Shown piece by piece: positions 15,500-23,488 of a stretch of 33,207 nt of DNA. Position numbers and translations under genes: made by a program. The notes below the pieces were generated by a model. That model searched no databases. It was given only the letters and a program-made list of their open reading frames with translations, and had not been told where the DNA came from. Within the stretch, counting starts at the first letter, position 1. The number at the start of each line of letters is the position of its first letter. The DNA is from Myxococcota bacterium (GTDB lineage: Bacteria > Myxococcota_A > UBA796 > UBA2385), in contig JAKLKF010000080.1 in assembly GCA_023150805.1 (NCBI GenBank), positions 1 through 33,207 on the forward strand, written 5' to 3'.

Positions 15500-17203
15500 G
15501 CGCCGCCGCACCAGGGCGGACAGGCCCAGGCCCAGCCCGAGCAGCCCGCCCGTCGGCGTCGCCGCCGCGCAGGCGCAGGCGCCCTTCTCCCCGCCGTCGT
15601 CGTCGCCCAGGACCTCCTCGTCGCAGTCCTCGTCGACCTCGCCGTCGCAGTCGTTGTCGACCCCGTCGCAGAACTCCAGGATCTCCGGGTTGACCCAGCC
15701 GTCGCCGTCGTCGCAGTCCCCCCCGTCGGCGGTCCACCCGTCGCCGTCGGCGTCCCCGGCGCCGCCCTCGTCGACCTCGCCGTCGCAGTCGTCGTCGATC
15801 CCGTTGCCGAGCACCTCCTCGGCGTCCGGGCCCACCGCCACCGCCGCGTCGTCGCAGTCGCCCTGGACCTCGGCCAGCCCGTCGCCGTCGTCGTCGTAGG
15901 CCGGGCCCCCCTCGTCCACGGCGTCGTCGCAGTCGTCGTCGCGCCCGTTGTCGGCGTCCTCCTCCGCGCCCGGCCCGACCGAGGGATCGGAGTCGTCGCA
16001 GTCGCCGGCCGCCTCGCTGAAGCCGTCCCCGTCGTCGTCGTAGGCGTCCGTACCCTCGTCGGTCAGCCCGTCGCAGTCGTTGTCCAGGCCGTCCTCGACC
16101 TCGGCCGCGCCCGGGTTCACGTCGTCGTCGCCGTCGTCACAGTCGCCGCCCCAGGCGCCGAAGCCGTCGCCGTCCAGGTCGGTGTCCCCCATGTCGACGA
16201 TGCCGTCGCAGTCGTCGTCGACGCCGTTGCCCAGGACCTCGACCGCGTCGGGCGAGACGCCGTCGTCGCCGTCGTGGCAGTCGCCCTCGTCCTCGGACCA
16301 GCCGTCCCCGTCGTCGTCGTAGGCGGTGGTCCCCTCGTCCACCAGGTCGTCGCAGTCCTCGTCCTCGCCGTCGGGGGTCTCGCTGGCCCCGGGGTGCACG
16401 TCGTCGTCCCCGTCGTCGCAGTCCCCGCCCGCCTCGGTCACGCCGTCGGCGTCGTCGTCGTACCAGGCGGTCCCCTCGTCGACGATGCCGTCGCAGTCGT
16501 CGTCGGCCCCGTCGCTGGCCTCGGTCGCGCCCGGGTAGGTGGCGGCGTCGCCGTCGTGGCAGTCGCCGCCGCCGCAGGCCTCGCTCTCGAAGCCGTCCCC
16601 GTCCACGTCGCAGCAGAGCGGATCCGTCGCGCAGTCGGAGTCGTCGCAGTCGATGTCACCGTCCAGGTCGTTGTCGCGCCCGTCGTCGCAGTCCTCGGGG
16701 CAGCCGCTGCCGCGCGAGACGTCGAAGGACAGGGTGTAGTTGCCGCCCCCGGTGCGACAGGCGCCGGTCCCCGTGGTGTAGGTGTAGCCGTAGCCTTCGA
16801 CCACGACGTAGTAGTCCTCGCCGGCGACGCAGTCGAAGGTGACGCTGTCGGTCGTCGTGCTGGCGGCGGTGGAGCCGTCGACGCAGTCGGCGTAGGGGTC
16901 GCAGGTGTCGCCCAGGATGTAGATGTCGAGGTCGCAGTCCAGGTCGGAGACGCGCAGGGTGACGCTGCCGGTCGCCAGGCAGGAGAAGGCGTAGACCTGG
17001 TCTCCACCGGGCTGGGTCAGGGGGGCGAAGGGCGAGCCGCAGGTGTAGGCGTCCCGCGCGGTGGCGCCCGAGACCTCGCTGGGGGTGGTGGCCGAGATTC
17101 GCCCGCTGACCTCGGAGGAGCAGGTCAGCTCCTCGATGACGGACAGGTCCGAGCAGTCGGCCAGGGCCGGGGGCGGCAGCAGCAGGAGGGCAAGCAGGGT
17201 CAT
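15479..17203 (-). CDS. Secreted MopE-repeat surface protein with MYXO-CTERM-like tail
   Basis: The protein has 574 residues. The Sec signal MTLLALLLLPPPALADC is short and likely cleaved after ALA. Residues 18-165 form a cysteine-rich beta domain (LDIYILGDTCDPYADC, EDYYVVVEGYGY), like the carbohydrate- or peptide-binding domains of secreted hydrolases. Residues 168-535 hold seven units of the MopE type ending (D/N)DCD(G/D)-x(2)-DEG, each with DDDGDG acidic loops that probably bind divalent metal. The tail GACACAAATPTG, a hydrophobic stretch GLLGLGLGLSALV and RRRR match the plan of MYXO-CTERM sorting signals, so the protein is probably processed and attached at the surface. It starts two bases after the stop of a second MopE-repeat gene. 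Its function is unknown; a role in adhesion or metal binding is inference. Confidence 0.88.
   Translation of the reverse strand: MTLLALLLLPPPALADCSDLSVIEELTCSSEVSGRISATTPSEVSGATARDAYTCGSPFAPLTQPGGDQVYAFSCLATGSVTLRVSDLDCDLDIYILGDTCDPYADCVDGSTAASTTTDSVTFDCVAGEDYYVVVEGYGYTYTTGTGACRTGGGNYTLSFDVSRGSGCPEDCDDGRDNDLDGDIDCDDSDCATDPLCCDVDGDGFESEACGGGDCHDGDAATYPGATEASDGADDDCDGIVDEGTAWYDDDADGVTEAGGDCDDGDDDVHPGASETPDGEDEDCDDLVDEGTTAYDDDGDGWSEDEGDCHDGDDGVSPDAVEVLGNGVDDDCDGIVDMGDTDLDGDGFGAWGGDCDDGDDDVNPGAAEVEDGLDNDCDGLTDEGTDAYDDDGDGFSEAAGDCDDSDPSVGPGAEEDADNGRDDDCDDAVDEGGPAYDDDGDGLAEVQGDCDDAAVAVGPDAEEVLGNGIDDDCDGEVDEGGAGDADGDGWTADGGDCDDGDGWVNPEILEFCDGVDNDCDGEVDEDCDEEVLGDDDGGEKGACACAAATPTGGLLGLGLGLSALVRRRRYRPSR
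15615..16702. repeat. MopE-type coding repeat array, seven units
   Basis: Degenerate repeats of roughly 110-160 bases encode DDDGDG...GDCDDGD...P-G-A-E...DDDCDGxxDEG units. On the plus strand they appear as runs of GTCGTCGCAGTCG. Units are close to those of the neighbouring array at 17209-17900, for example around 16393 and 17551, where more than 30 bases are nearly identical. Confidence 0.85.
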
Positions 17204-17205
17204 GG

Positions 17206-18660
17206 TCAGTCGTCCCTCCCGTCGCAGTCGCTGTCGTGGCCGTCGCCCGTGGTCTCGGGCTCGCCGGGGTTGCGCGTGGGATCGGCGTCGTCGCAGTCGC
17301 CGCCCCGCTCGCTGAAGCCGTCGCCGTCGTCGTCGGCGTTGGTCGTGCCCTCGTCCACGGCGCCGTCGCAGTCCTGGTCCACCCAGTCGGCCGTCTCGGT
17401 CGCGCCCGGGCGCACGCCGCGCTCGGTGTCGTCGCAGTCGCCGGCGTCCTCGCTGTAGCCGTCGCCGTCGTCGTCGTAGCTGTCCGTGCCTTCGTCGATC
17501 AGCCCGTCGCAGTCGTCGTCGACGCCGTTCTCGCGCTCCACCGCGCCGGGGTGCACGTCGTCGTCGCCGTCGTCGCAGTCGCCGCCGGTGCCCGCCCAGC
17601 CGTCGTGGTCGCCGTCCACGGCCCCGTCGTCGACGACCCCGTCGCAGTCGTCGTCGATCCCGTTGGCCATCACCTCGGTGGCCGCGGGGCCCACCTGGTC
17701 GTCGCCGTCGTGGCAGTCGCCCTCGTCCTCGGAGAAGCCGTCGCCGTCGTCGTCGAAGCAGGAGGTGCCCTGGTCGGGCACGCCGTCGCAGTCGTTGTCG
17801 ATCCCGTCGCAGATCTCGGCGGCGCCGGGGTGGGCGGCCGGCTCCAGGTCGTCGCAGTCGTCGGCGCACCAGGACACGCCGTCGCCGTCCCGGTCGTACA
17901 GGCTGCTGGCGGCGGTGTCGCAGTCGTTGGCCCGCAGGGTGAGGGGCTCCGCGGCGGCCAGGCCCCCCAGGTCCAGCGTGCCCTGGGCGCGCGCCGGCTG
18001 CTCGTCGGCGGCGGTGAAGGTCAGGGTCAGCTCGGCGGAGGCGCCGGCGGACAGCGACAGGGGCAGGCCCAGGGCGCCGAAGGCGGCGGCGTCGTCGCCG
18101 GTGGTCTGCAGCGCAGCCAGGGACAGGTCCAGCTCGCCCGTGTTCTCCACCGTCACCGTGGCCGTCTCGGACAGGCCGGCGGGGACGGGGCCGAAGTCCA
18201 CCACCAGCGGCGAGACCCGCAGGCTCCCCTCGCCGGCCTGGCCGCGCAGCTGGAGCGTGTGGACGGACCAATCCTCCTGCTCGTCGGTCAGCAGCACGAC
18301 CTCGGCCCAGTGGAAGCCGGCCTGGGTCGGGGCGAAGCGGAAGGTGAGCGCGCCCCCGGCCTCCTCGTCGACCAGGGGCAGCACGCTCTCCACCAGGGTG
18401 AAGGCGGAGGACTGCTCGCCCGCCAGCTCCACCGACAGCACCTGCACGGCGCCATCCTCGGCTTGCAGCTCGACCTGGGCATCCACCACGCTGCCGACGG
18501 GCACGGCCCCGAAGTCGGTCAGGGTGGGCGAGGCGGCCAGGCGGGCCTCGATGCTGGTCACCTGGAAGTCGTTGTTGGAGCAGGCCAGCGACAGGGGGCC
18601 CGCGGCGAGCAGGCCGGCCAGCAGCAGGCGGGTCCGGGGGAGCGAGGAGCGAGGGTGCAT
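17206..18660 (-). CDS. Lipoprotein with choice-of-anchor-like domains and MopE repeats
   Basis: The protein has 484 residues. The leader ends SLAC with Cys27, a lipobox-like site. Residues 40-255 contain two beta-sandwich modules of the ASH/choice-of-anchor D type: SPTLTDFGAVPVGSVVDAQVEL and SPLVVDFGPVPAGLSETATVTVENTGE. Residues 255-484 carry five MopE-type units, the last ending SDCDGRDD at the C-terminus, so there is no sorting tail of the kind on the neighbour. The start ATG has no Shine-Dalgarno sequence, and a good promoter ends six bases before it, so the transcript may be leaderless. The next gene begins two bases after its stop and carries the same repeat type, so the two products probably work at the same surface. 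Confidence 0.88.
   Translation of the reverse strand: MHPRSSLPRTRLLLAGLLAAGPLSLACSNNDFQVTSIEARLAASPTLTDFGAVPVGSVVDAQVELQAEDGAVQVLSVELAGEQSSAFTLVESVLPLVDEEAGGALTFRFAPTQAGFHWAEVVLLTDEQEDWSVHTLQLRGQAGEGSLRVSPLVVDFGPVPAGLSETATVTVENTGELDLSLAALQTTGDDAAAFGALGLPLSLSAGASAELTLTFTAADEQPARAQGTLDLGGLAAAEPLTLRANDCDTAASSLYDRDGDGVSWCADDCDDLEPAAHPGAAEICDGIDNDCDGVPDQGTSCFDDDGDGFSEDEGDCHDGDDQVGPAATEVMANGIDDDCDGVVDDGAVDGDHDGWAGTGGDCDDGDDDVHPGAVERENGVDDDCDGLIDEGTDSYDDDGDGYSEDAGDCDDTERGVRPGATETADWVDQDCDGAVDEGTTNADDDGDGFSERGGDCDDADPTRNPGEPETTGDGHDSDCDGRDD
17209..17900. repeat. MopE-type coding repeat array, five units
   Basis: Five degenerate units encode the C-terminal half of the lipoprotein, each with DDDGDGF or similar, GDCDD or GDCHDGD, and DCDGxxDEG. 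They are the same type as the array at 15615-16702, and local near-identity between the two arrays suggests shared origin or gene conversion. Confidence 0.85.
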
Positions 18661-18666
18661 CGCGGC

Positions 18667-18695
18667 ATCATGGGCCGCCGCGGCCCCGTTGACAA
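18667..18695 (-). promoter_or_regulatory. Sigma-70-like promoter, TTGTCA - 17 bases - CATGAT
   Basis: On the minus strand TTGTCA (complement of 18690-18695) and CATGAT (complement of 18667-18672) are separated by exactly 17 bases, with five and four matches to the consensus boxes. The -10 ends only six bases before the ATG at 18660. A transcript starting at the normal distance would begin at or next to the A of the start codon. Confidence 0.5.
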
Positions 18696-18706
18696 GCGGT
18701 GACGAG

Positions 18707-18742
18707 GCGGCGCCCGACGCCGCGGCTCAGGCCTCGGCCGCG
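18707..18742 (-). terminator. Two stem-loops at the end of the helical-repeat gene, one enclosing its stop codon
   Basis: CGCGGC (18721-18726) pairs with GCCGCG (18737-18742). The loop between starts with TCA at 18727-18729, the TGA stop of the minus-strand gene. An alternative, overlapping hairpin pairs GCGGCG (18707-18712) with CGCCGC (18718-18723) just after the stop. The two structures share bases 18721-18723, so they cannot form together. Neither is followed by a T-run. They separate this gene from the promoter at 18667-18695. Confidence 0.4.
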
Positions 18743-20319
18743 ACGCCCCACGCGGCCAGCGCGTTCTCGCGGACGGTGGGCTCGGGGTCCTCCTGCGCCA
18801 GCCGGGCGACGCGCTCGTGGGCGCCGTCGGGCCAGGCGGACTGCGGCCAGCCGACCAGGGCGCGCAGGGCGAGGTTGCGGTGCTGGGCGAGGGGGCTCTG
18901 CAAGCCGGCGAGCAGGTGGTCGCCGCCCAGGCCGGGGTGGGCGGCCAGGGCGGAGAGCAGCGTGGACAGCACGCGCCCGGCCGCGGTGGCGGGGACCCAG
19001 TGGCGGCGGTCCTCGCCGGCGACCAGGTCGGCGGGCAGCAGGTCGGCGACGCGGTCGAGCACCAGGGCCAGGCGCTGGCGGCTGCCGGCGGCGTCGATCG
19101 CGCCGTCCCAGGGCACCGGGTCGCCGGGGTCCAGGCGGCGCAGCCAGGCGTCGAAGGTGTCCATGCCCAGGGCGGTGGCGGCGGCGACGGCCTGGGGGAA
19201 GACCGCGCTGTCCGGCGCCAGTCCCGCCAGCACGCGCGCGCGCCACCGCGGGTCGGCCAGCAACACCCGGGCGCGCCCGGCCAGCTCGGGGGCGACGTCG
19301 GGCGGCCAGGGCGCCTCGTCTTCGCCGGCCGCCTCGACGATCCGCGCCAGCACGGCCACGGCAGAGAGCGGCGGCTGTGCCCGCTCGCCCAGGCGGTCCA
19401 TCCACCGCGCGACGGCCAGCGCCCCCTCCTCCCAGGCCTCCATCCCGGCGGTGGGGCCCGCGGGCTCGATGAGGGCGCCCAGCAGGTCGGTCGCGGCGAA
19501 GAGCAGCGCGTCGTCGACCGGGTCGGCCAGGGCCAGGGCCAGGTCGCCGGCGACCGCGCAGGACAGGGCGAGGTAGCGGTCGGTGACGTCGTTGCGGAAG
19601 CCCTCGCGCAGCAGCCAGTCCTTGATCTCGGGGTCGCCGGTGTCGCAGAGGCGCTGCACGGCGTGGATGCGGCCCCAGCCGGTCACGCGACGGGCCAGGC
19701 TCCACAGCTCCTGCTCGGGCTCCTCGGACTGGGCGGAGAGGGCCACCACCGCGTACAGGGTGAACTCGTCGTGGCTGCCCAGCAGGCGCAGCAGGCCCAG
19801 CTCGTCGCCGTCCAGCTCCAGCAGGGCCAGCATCGCGATGCCGGCCTTGACGGGCTCCCGGTCCGGCGCCTGGGTCGCCAGCCACAAGGCCAGCGCGTAC
19901 AGGCGGTTGGGATCGGGCTGCGGCGCGCGGGCGATCCCGGGGCCGAGCTGGTCGACCCAGGTCAACGCGCGGTGCGCGACCATGGCGGCGTAGAGCTCGG
20001 GCAGGCGGGCCAGCCCGCCGTCGGCCAGCACGTCGCGCAGCAGGCGGACGACCTCCTGGGCGACCTCGGGCTCGTCGACCGCGTCGAGGTGGTGCAGCGC
20101 GATGCCGTCGCGGGCGCCGGCCGCGAAGCGCACGCCGTCGGCCAGCGAGACCCGCTCGTCGTCGGGCAGGGGCATGCCGCTGTGGGGCAGCCGCTCTCCG
20201 CCGGGGCCGAGCTGGGTCTCCAGGAACTGCGCCAGGCCGGGCGCGTCGCCCCAGGGCAGGGCCGCGCGGGCAAGGTCCCACTCCGGCCGCCCGAAGCGCC
20301 TCTCGAGCCAGTCGCGCAT
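18727..20319 (-). CDS. HEAT-like helical-repeat protein, unknown function
   Basis: The protein has 530 residues. The start is secure: AGGAGG lies seven bases before the ATG at 20319. It has no signal peptide or membrane helix and is predicted to be almost all alpha-helical, with paired amphipathic helices throughout as in HEAT or ARM repeats. A conserved-looking central block, GWGRIHAVQRLCDT, then IKDWLLREGFRNDVTDRYLALSCAVAGDL, resembles a family of bacterial cytosolic proteins once loosely annotated as limonene hydroxylases, an annotation I would not adopt. The C-terminal part has HEAT-like lines such as HRNLALRALVGWP and PTVRENALAAWG. It may be a protein-binding scaffold. It is divergent from the aldo/keto reductase gene. 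Confidence 0.8.
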   Translation of the reverse strand: MRDWLERRFGRPEWDLARAALPWGDAPGLAQFLETQLGPGGERLPHSGMPLPDDERVSLADGVRFAAGARDGIALHHLDAVDEPEVAQEVVRLLRDVLADGGLARLPELYAAMVAHRALTWVDQLGPGIARAPQPDPNRLYALALWLATQAPDREPVKAGIAMLALLELDGDELGLLRLLGSHDEFTLYAVVALSAQSEEPEQELWSLARRVTGWGRIHAVQRLCDTGDPEIKDWLLREGFRNDVTDRYLALSCAVAGDLALALADPVDDALLFAATDLLGALIEPAGPTAGMEAWEEGALAVARWMDRLGERAQPPLSAVAVLARIVEAAGEDEAPWPPDVAPELAGRARVLLADPRWRARVLAGLAPDSAVFPQAVAAATALGMDTFDAWLRRLDPGDPVPWDGAIDAAGSRQRLALVLDRVADLLPADLVAGEDRRHWVPATAAGRVLSTLLSALAAHPGLGGDHLLAGLQSPLAQHRNLALRALVGWPQSAWPDGAHERVARLAQEDPEPTVRENALAAWGVAAEA

Positions 20320-20338
20320 CCTGCTGCCTCCTGGGACA

Positions 20339-20349
20339 GGGCTAACGCG
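20339..20349 (-). promoter_or_regulatory. Conserved 11-mer CGCGTTAGCCC upstream of the helical-repeat gene
   Basis: The minus strand reads CGCGTTAGCCC 19 bases before the start at 20319. The identical 11-mer occurs on the plus strand at 31332-31342, at a similar distance (24 bases) before the helicase start. Equal placement suggests a shared promoter or regulator site. The consensus -10 form is not obvious. Confidence 0.3.
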
Positions 20350-20404
20350 GAGGGCGGGGCTCCCGACGGCACCGCGGGGCCCATCGTCGGAGGGGCCGGT
20401 GCGC

Positions 20405-20414
20405 CCCGATCGGG
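20405..20414. promoter_or_regulatory. Ten-base perfect palindrome CCCGATCGGG
   Basis: The palindrome sits in the divergent region between the helical-repeat gene and the aldo/keto reductase gene, about 60 bases before the reductase start. A possible -10-like GATAGTCC lies at 20438-20445. The palindrome could be an operator, but a GC-rich ten-base palindrome is not rare enough to be sure. Confidence 0.25.
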
Positions 20415-20475
20415 ACCCCGACAGGCGCCCGGGGCGGGATAGTCCCCGCTCTCCCCCCTCGCCCCGGAGTCTCCC

Positions 20476-21492
20476 ATGGAGCTGCGCACGCTCGGCCGCT
20501 CGGGCCTGAAGGTCTCTCCCCTCTGCCTGGGGGCCATGACCTTCGGCGAGGCCGACTCGTCCTCGTTCATGCACAAGGTCGGCTGCGACGAGGCCACCTC
20601 GCACGCCATCATGAGCCGGGCGCTGGACGCGGGCGTGCAGTTCTGGGACACGGCGGACGTCTACGGCCAGGACGGGCTGAGCGAGCGGGTCGTCGGGAGC
20701 TGGTTCCAGGCGACCGGGCAGCGCGACCGGGTGGTGCTGGCGACCAAGTTCCGCTTCGCCATGCCCTATGGCAAGGGCGCCGGGCGCCGGCACATCGTGC
20801 GCGCCTGCGAGGAGAGCCTGCGCCGGCTGCGCACCGACTGGATCGACCTGTACCAGGTGCACATGCAGGACCTGGACGTGCCCGAGGAGGAGACGCTGCG
20901 GGCGCTGGACGACCTGGTGCGCCAGGGAAAGGTCCGCTACCTGGGCGCCAGCAACTACGCGGCCTACCGCCTGGTCGACAGCCTGTGGACCAGCCGCGCC
21001 CAGGGCCTGGAGCGGTGGATCGCGCTGCAGATGCAGTACAGCCTGGTCGAGCGGGGCCTGGAGCGCGAGCACGTGCCCACCGCCGTGCAGTGGGGCCTGG
21101 GCGTCATCCCCTGGTCGCCCCTGGCCGGCGGCTTCCTCACCGGCAAGTACCGCCCGGGGCAGGGCCCACCGGCGGGCAGCCGGCTGTCGGAGTGGAAGGA
21201 CCGCTGGTCGCGCATGGACGACCCGCGCAACTGGCGCATCCTGGACGCCGTGGACCAGGTGGCCGCCCAGACCGGCGCCAGCGCCGCCCAGGTCTCCCTG
21301 GCCTGGCTGCTGCACAAGCCGGGCGTGAGCAGCGTCATCTTCGGGGCGCGCACCGTGGCCCAGCTCGAGGACAACCTGCCGGCGGCAGCCCTGGCGCTGT
21401 CGACCGAGCAGGTGGCCCTGCTGGACCAGGCCAGCGCCACCCCGCTGCCCTACCCCTACGACTTCATGCACCGCGTGCAGGGGCGCTGGTAG
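20476..21492 (+). CDS. Aldo/keto reductase
   Basis: The protein has 338 residues, the normal size for the family. It has the opening (RTLGRSGLKVSPLCLG) and the full catalytic tetrad: Asp58 and Tyr63 in FWDTADVYG, Lys91 in LATKF and His128 in DLYQVHMQD. The C-terminal signature VSSVIFGARTVAQLEDNL is the NADP(H)-phosphate-binding region. It should reduce an aldehyde or ketone with NADPH in the cytoplasm; the substrate cannot be read from sequence. Closest in style to the YajO/Tas or oxidoreductase-type group with an extended loop after residue 25. The start follows CCGGAGTCTCCC. It leads a tightly packed operon: the next gene starts at the base after its stop. Confidence 0.95.
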   Translation: MELRTLGRSGLKVSPLCLGAMTFGEADSSSFMHKVGCDEATSHAIMSRALDAGVQFWDTADVYGQDGLSERVVGSWFQATGQRDRVVLATKFRFAMPYGKGAGRRHIVRACEESLRRLRTDWIDLYQVHMQDLDVPEEETLRALDDLVRQGKVRYLGASNYAAYRLVDSLWTSRAQGLERWIALQMQYSLVERGLEREHVPTAVQWGLGVIPWSPLAGGFLTGKYRPGQGPPAGSRLSEWKDRWSRMDDPRNWRILDAVDQVAAQTGASAAQVSLAWLLHKPGVSSVIFGARTVAQLEDNLPAAALALSTEQVALLDQASATPLPYPYDFMHRVQGRW

Positions 21493-22395
21493 GTGCTGCT
21501 GCTGGGCCTGCTGCTGGCCTGCGGCGCCCCGCGGGATCCCGATCTGCCCACCGGCGACGGCGGGGGGAGCGAGACGGGCACGCCACCGACGGGCAGGGGC
21601 TGCCCGGTGACCGCGACGGTCGCCCAGGTGGGCACCGTCGGGGACGCCGAGCTGGTCGAGGCCTCGGGCCTGGTGGTCAGCCGGACGCGGCCGGGGCTCC
21701 TGTGGTCGCACAACGACTCCGGCGGCGGCACCGACCTGTACGCCCTGGACGCGACCGGCGCGCCCGCGGCCCGGGTCGACGTGGACGAGGCGACGGCGAC
21801 GGACTGGGAGGACCTGGCGACCGGCCCCTGGCAGGGCGGCCAGGGCCTGTTCGTCGGGGACATCGGCGACAACGCCCAGGCGCGGGTCGAGGTGGTCGCC
21901 TGGGCGCTGCCCGAGCCCGAAGAAGGCCAGGAGGACGTGGACGCGACGGGCCTGCGCCTGCGCTACCCCGACGGCGCGCACGACGCCGAGGCCCTGCTGG
22001 TCGACCCGCTCTCGGGCGACCTGCTGATCGTGACCAAGACGCTGTCCACCAGCGCCGGCGTCTACCTCGCCCGCGCCCCGCTGGCGGCCGAGAACGACCT
22101 GGTCCACGTCGCCGACCTGGACCTGTCCGCCGACCAGGGCGTGGTCTTCGGCGTGGTGACGGGCGGCGCCACCTCGCCGGACGGCACCTGCCTCTACCTG
22201 CGCACCTACGGCGACGTGCTCGCCTGGTCCCGCGACCCCTCCCGGCCAGTGGAGGAGGCCTTCGCCGGCCAGATGACCGTGCTGCCCTCGCGCGCCGAGG
22301 ACCAGGGCGAGGCCATCGCCGCCGACGAGGACGGCTACTGGACGGTCAGCGAGGGCAAGGGCGCGCCGCTGTACCGCTTCACCGGGGCCTGGTGA
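21493..22395 (+). CDS. Propeller-type lipoprotein
   Basis: The protein has 300 residues. It starts with GTG directly after the reductase stop (TAG-GTG), which implies re-initiation by the same ribosomes. The leader MLLLGLLLAC gives a lipobox with Cys10, although there is no positive charge before the hydrophobic core. After a Gly/Thr-rich linker come lines such as SGLVVSRTRPGLLWSHNDSG, LYALDATG, DWEDLATG and FVGDIGDNAQ. They recall a bacterial beta-propeller family of exported proteins that bind or hydrolyse phosphorylated or ester substrates (esterase-like/phytase-like). No catalytic residues can be assigned with confidence. Co-transcription with the reductase and YkgJ genes may be incidental. 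Confidence 0.82.
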   Translation: MLLLGLLLACGAPRDPDLPTGDGGGSETGTPPTGRGCPVTATVAQVGTVGDAELVEASGLVVSRTRPGLLWSHNDSGGGTDLYALDATGAPAARVDVDEATATDWEDLATGPWQGGQGLFVGDIGDNAQARVEVVAWALPEPEEGQEDVDATGLRLRYPDGAHDAEALLVDPLSGDLLIVTKTLSTSAGVYLARAPLAAENDLVHVADLDLSADQGVVFGVVTGGATSPDGTCLYLRTYGDVLAWSRDPSRPVEEAFAGQMTVLPSRAEDQGEAIAADEDGYWTVSEGKGAPLYRFTGAW

Positions 22396-22396
22396 G

Positions 22397-23488
22397 GTGG
22401 ACGCTCCGGCGCTTCGAGGGGTCGACGGCGCCCGCTTCGCCTGCCAGGGCTGCGGCTTCTGCTGCCGCTTCCACCAGCTCGGGCCGCTGTTGCCCCAGGA
22501 CCGGGCGCGCATCGAGGCGGCCCGGCCCCAGGACTGGTGGGCGCCGGCGGCGGCGGGCTGGTCGCGGCAGGGGCCGGCGGGGGTGGAGCTGCGCAAGCTC
22601 GACGGGCACTGCGTCTTCCTGGACGACGACCAGCGCTGCGCCCTGCACGCGCGCCTGGGGCCCCAGGCCAAGCCCGCCTTCTGCCGCCTCTTCCCCTACC
22701 AGCTCGTGCAGGACGCCCGGGGCGTGGTCATCGTCGTGCGGGACTCCTGCGGGGGCCTGCACCACGGCGGCGGCCCGCTCCTGCTCTCGGGGGCCGCCGA
22801 GGTGCTGGCGCTGGCGCGGGACAGCGGCGCCCTGCTGCGCTGGATGCCCGCCTCGGTCGCCGTCGCCCCCGGCTTCGAGGTGCCGCTGGCCACCTGGATG
22901 GACGGGGAGCCGGCGCTGCTGTCGTGGCTCGGCCAGGCCGAGGGCCCCCCGGCCGCGCTGGTGGCCGGCCTGCGGGACCGGGTCTTCGCCTGGGGGGGCC
23001 ATCCCCTGCCCACGCCCGACCCGGCCCGGGGACACCTGGCCGCCCGCGCGGTCCTGATGGCGCTCGACCTGACCCTGGCCCAGGTGCGCGCGCAGGAGGA
23101 GGCGCCGGGTCCGGCCGAGGCCGCCTTCGTCGCCGACCTGCACGACCGCGTGCGCCGGGCGAGCGCCTCGCACGAGCGGGGGGAGCAGCCGGCGTGGTCG
23201 CCCGACCAGGCCGGCTACGCCCGGGAGCGCCTGGCCCACGCGCTGCTGGGCAAGGAGCTGCACCGCCAGGACGGCCTGCTGGTCGGCCTGGGCCGACACC
23301 TGCTGGCGCTGGACCTCGCCCGGCGCTCCGCGGACGGCGACGACCTGGCCGACCTTGCCCACGCCCACAGCCGGGTGGTGCGCTTCGTCGAGAACCGCAG
23401 CATCGCCCACGTGCTGGCCCGAGCGCGGCCAGCGCTGCACGATCTCGCGGTGCACGCCACCGGGGCGGGCGCTACGGGGCAGGCATGA
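22397..23488 (+). CDS. YkgJ-family cysteine-cluster protein
   Basis: The protein has 363 residues, longer than the minimal YkgJ domain. The GTG start is one base after the previous stop. Near the N-terminus CQGCGFCC (Cys16, 19, 22 and 23) is followed by CVFLDDDQRCALH and KPAFCRLFPY. This is the CxxC-x(2)-CC ... C ... C ... CRxFP plan of the family, which is thought to bind an Fe-S cluster or zinc. The remaining 250 residues are mostly helical, with no recognised domain; they include many His, Arg and Asp residues. The biochemical role of the family is poorly known. The stop overlaps the next start by ATGA, so it is coupled to the thioesterase. Confidence 0.9.
   Translation: MDAPALRGVDGARFACQGCGFCCRFHQLGPLLPQDRARIEAARPQDWWAPAAAGWSRQGPAGVELRKLDGHCVFLDDDQRCALHARLGPQAKPAFCRLFPYQLVQDARGVVIVVRDSCGGLHHGGGPLLLSGAAEVLALARDSGALLRWMPASVAVAPGFEVPLATWMDGEPALLSWLGQAEGPPAALVAGLRDRVFAWGGHPLPTPDPARGHLAARAVLMALDLTLAQVRAQEEAPGPAEAAFVADLHDRVRRASASHERGEQPAWSPDQAGYARERLAHALLGKELHRQDGLLVGLGRHLLALDLARRSADGDDLADLAHAHSRVVRFVENRSIAHVLARARPALHDLAVHATGAGATGQA

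Noticed and set aside
15615..17900. Regularly spaced repeats that might suggest a CRISPR array
   Set aside because: Units are in frame, encode metal-binding-type Asp-rich motifs, vary in sequence and lack unique spacers.
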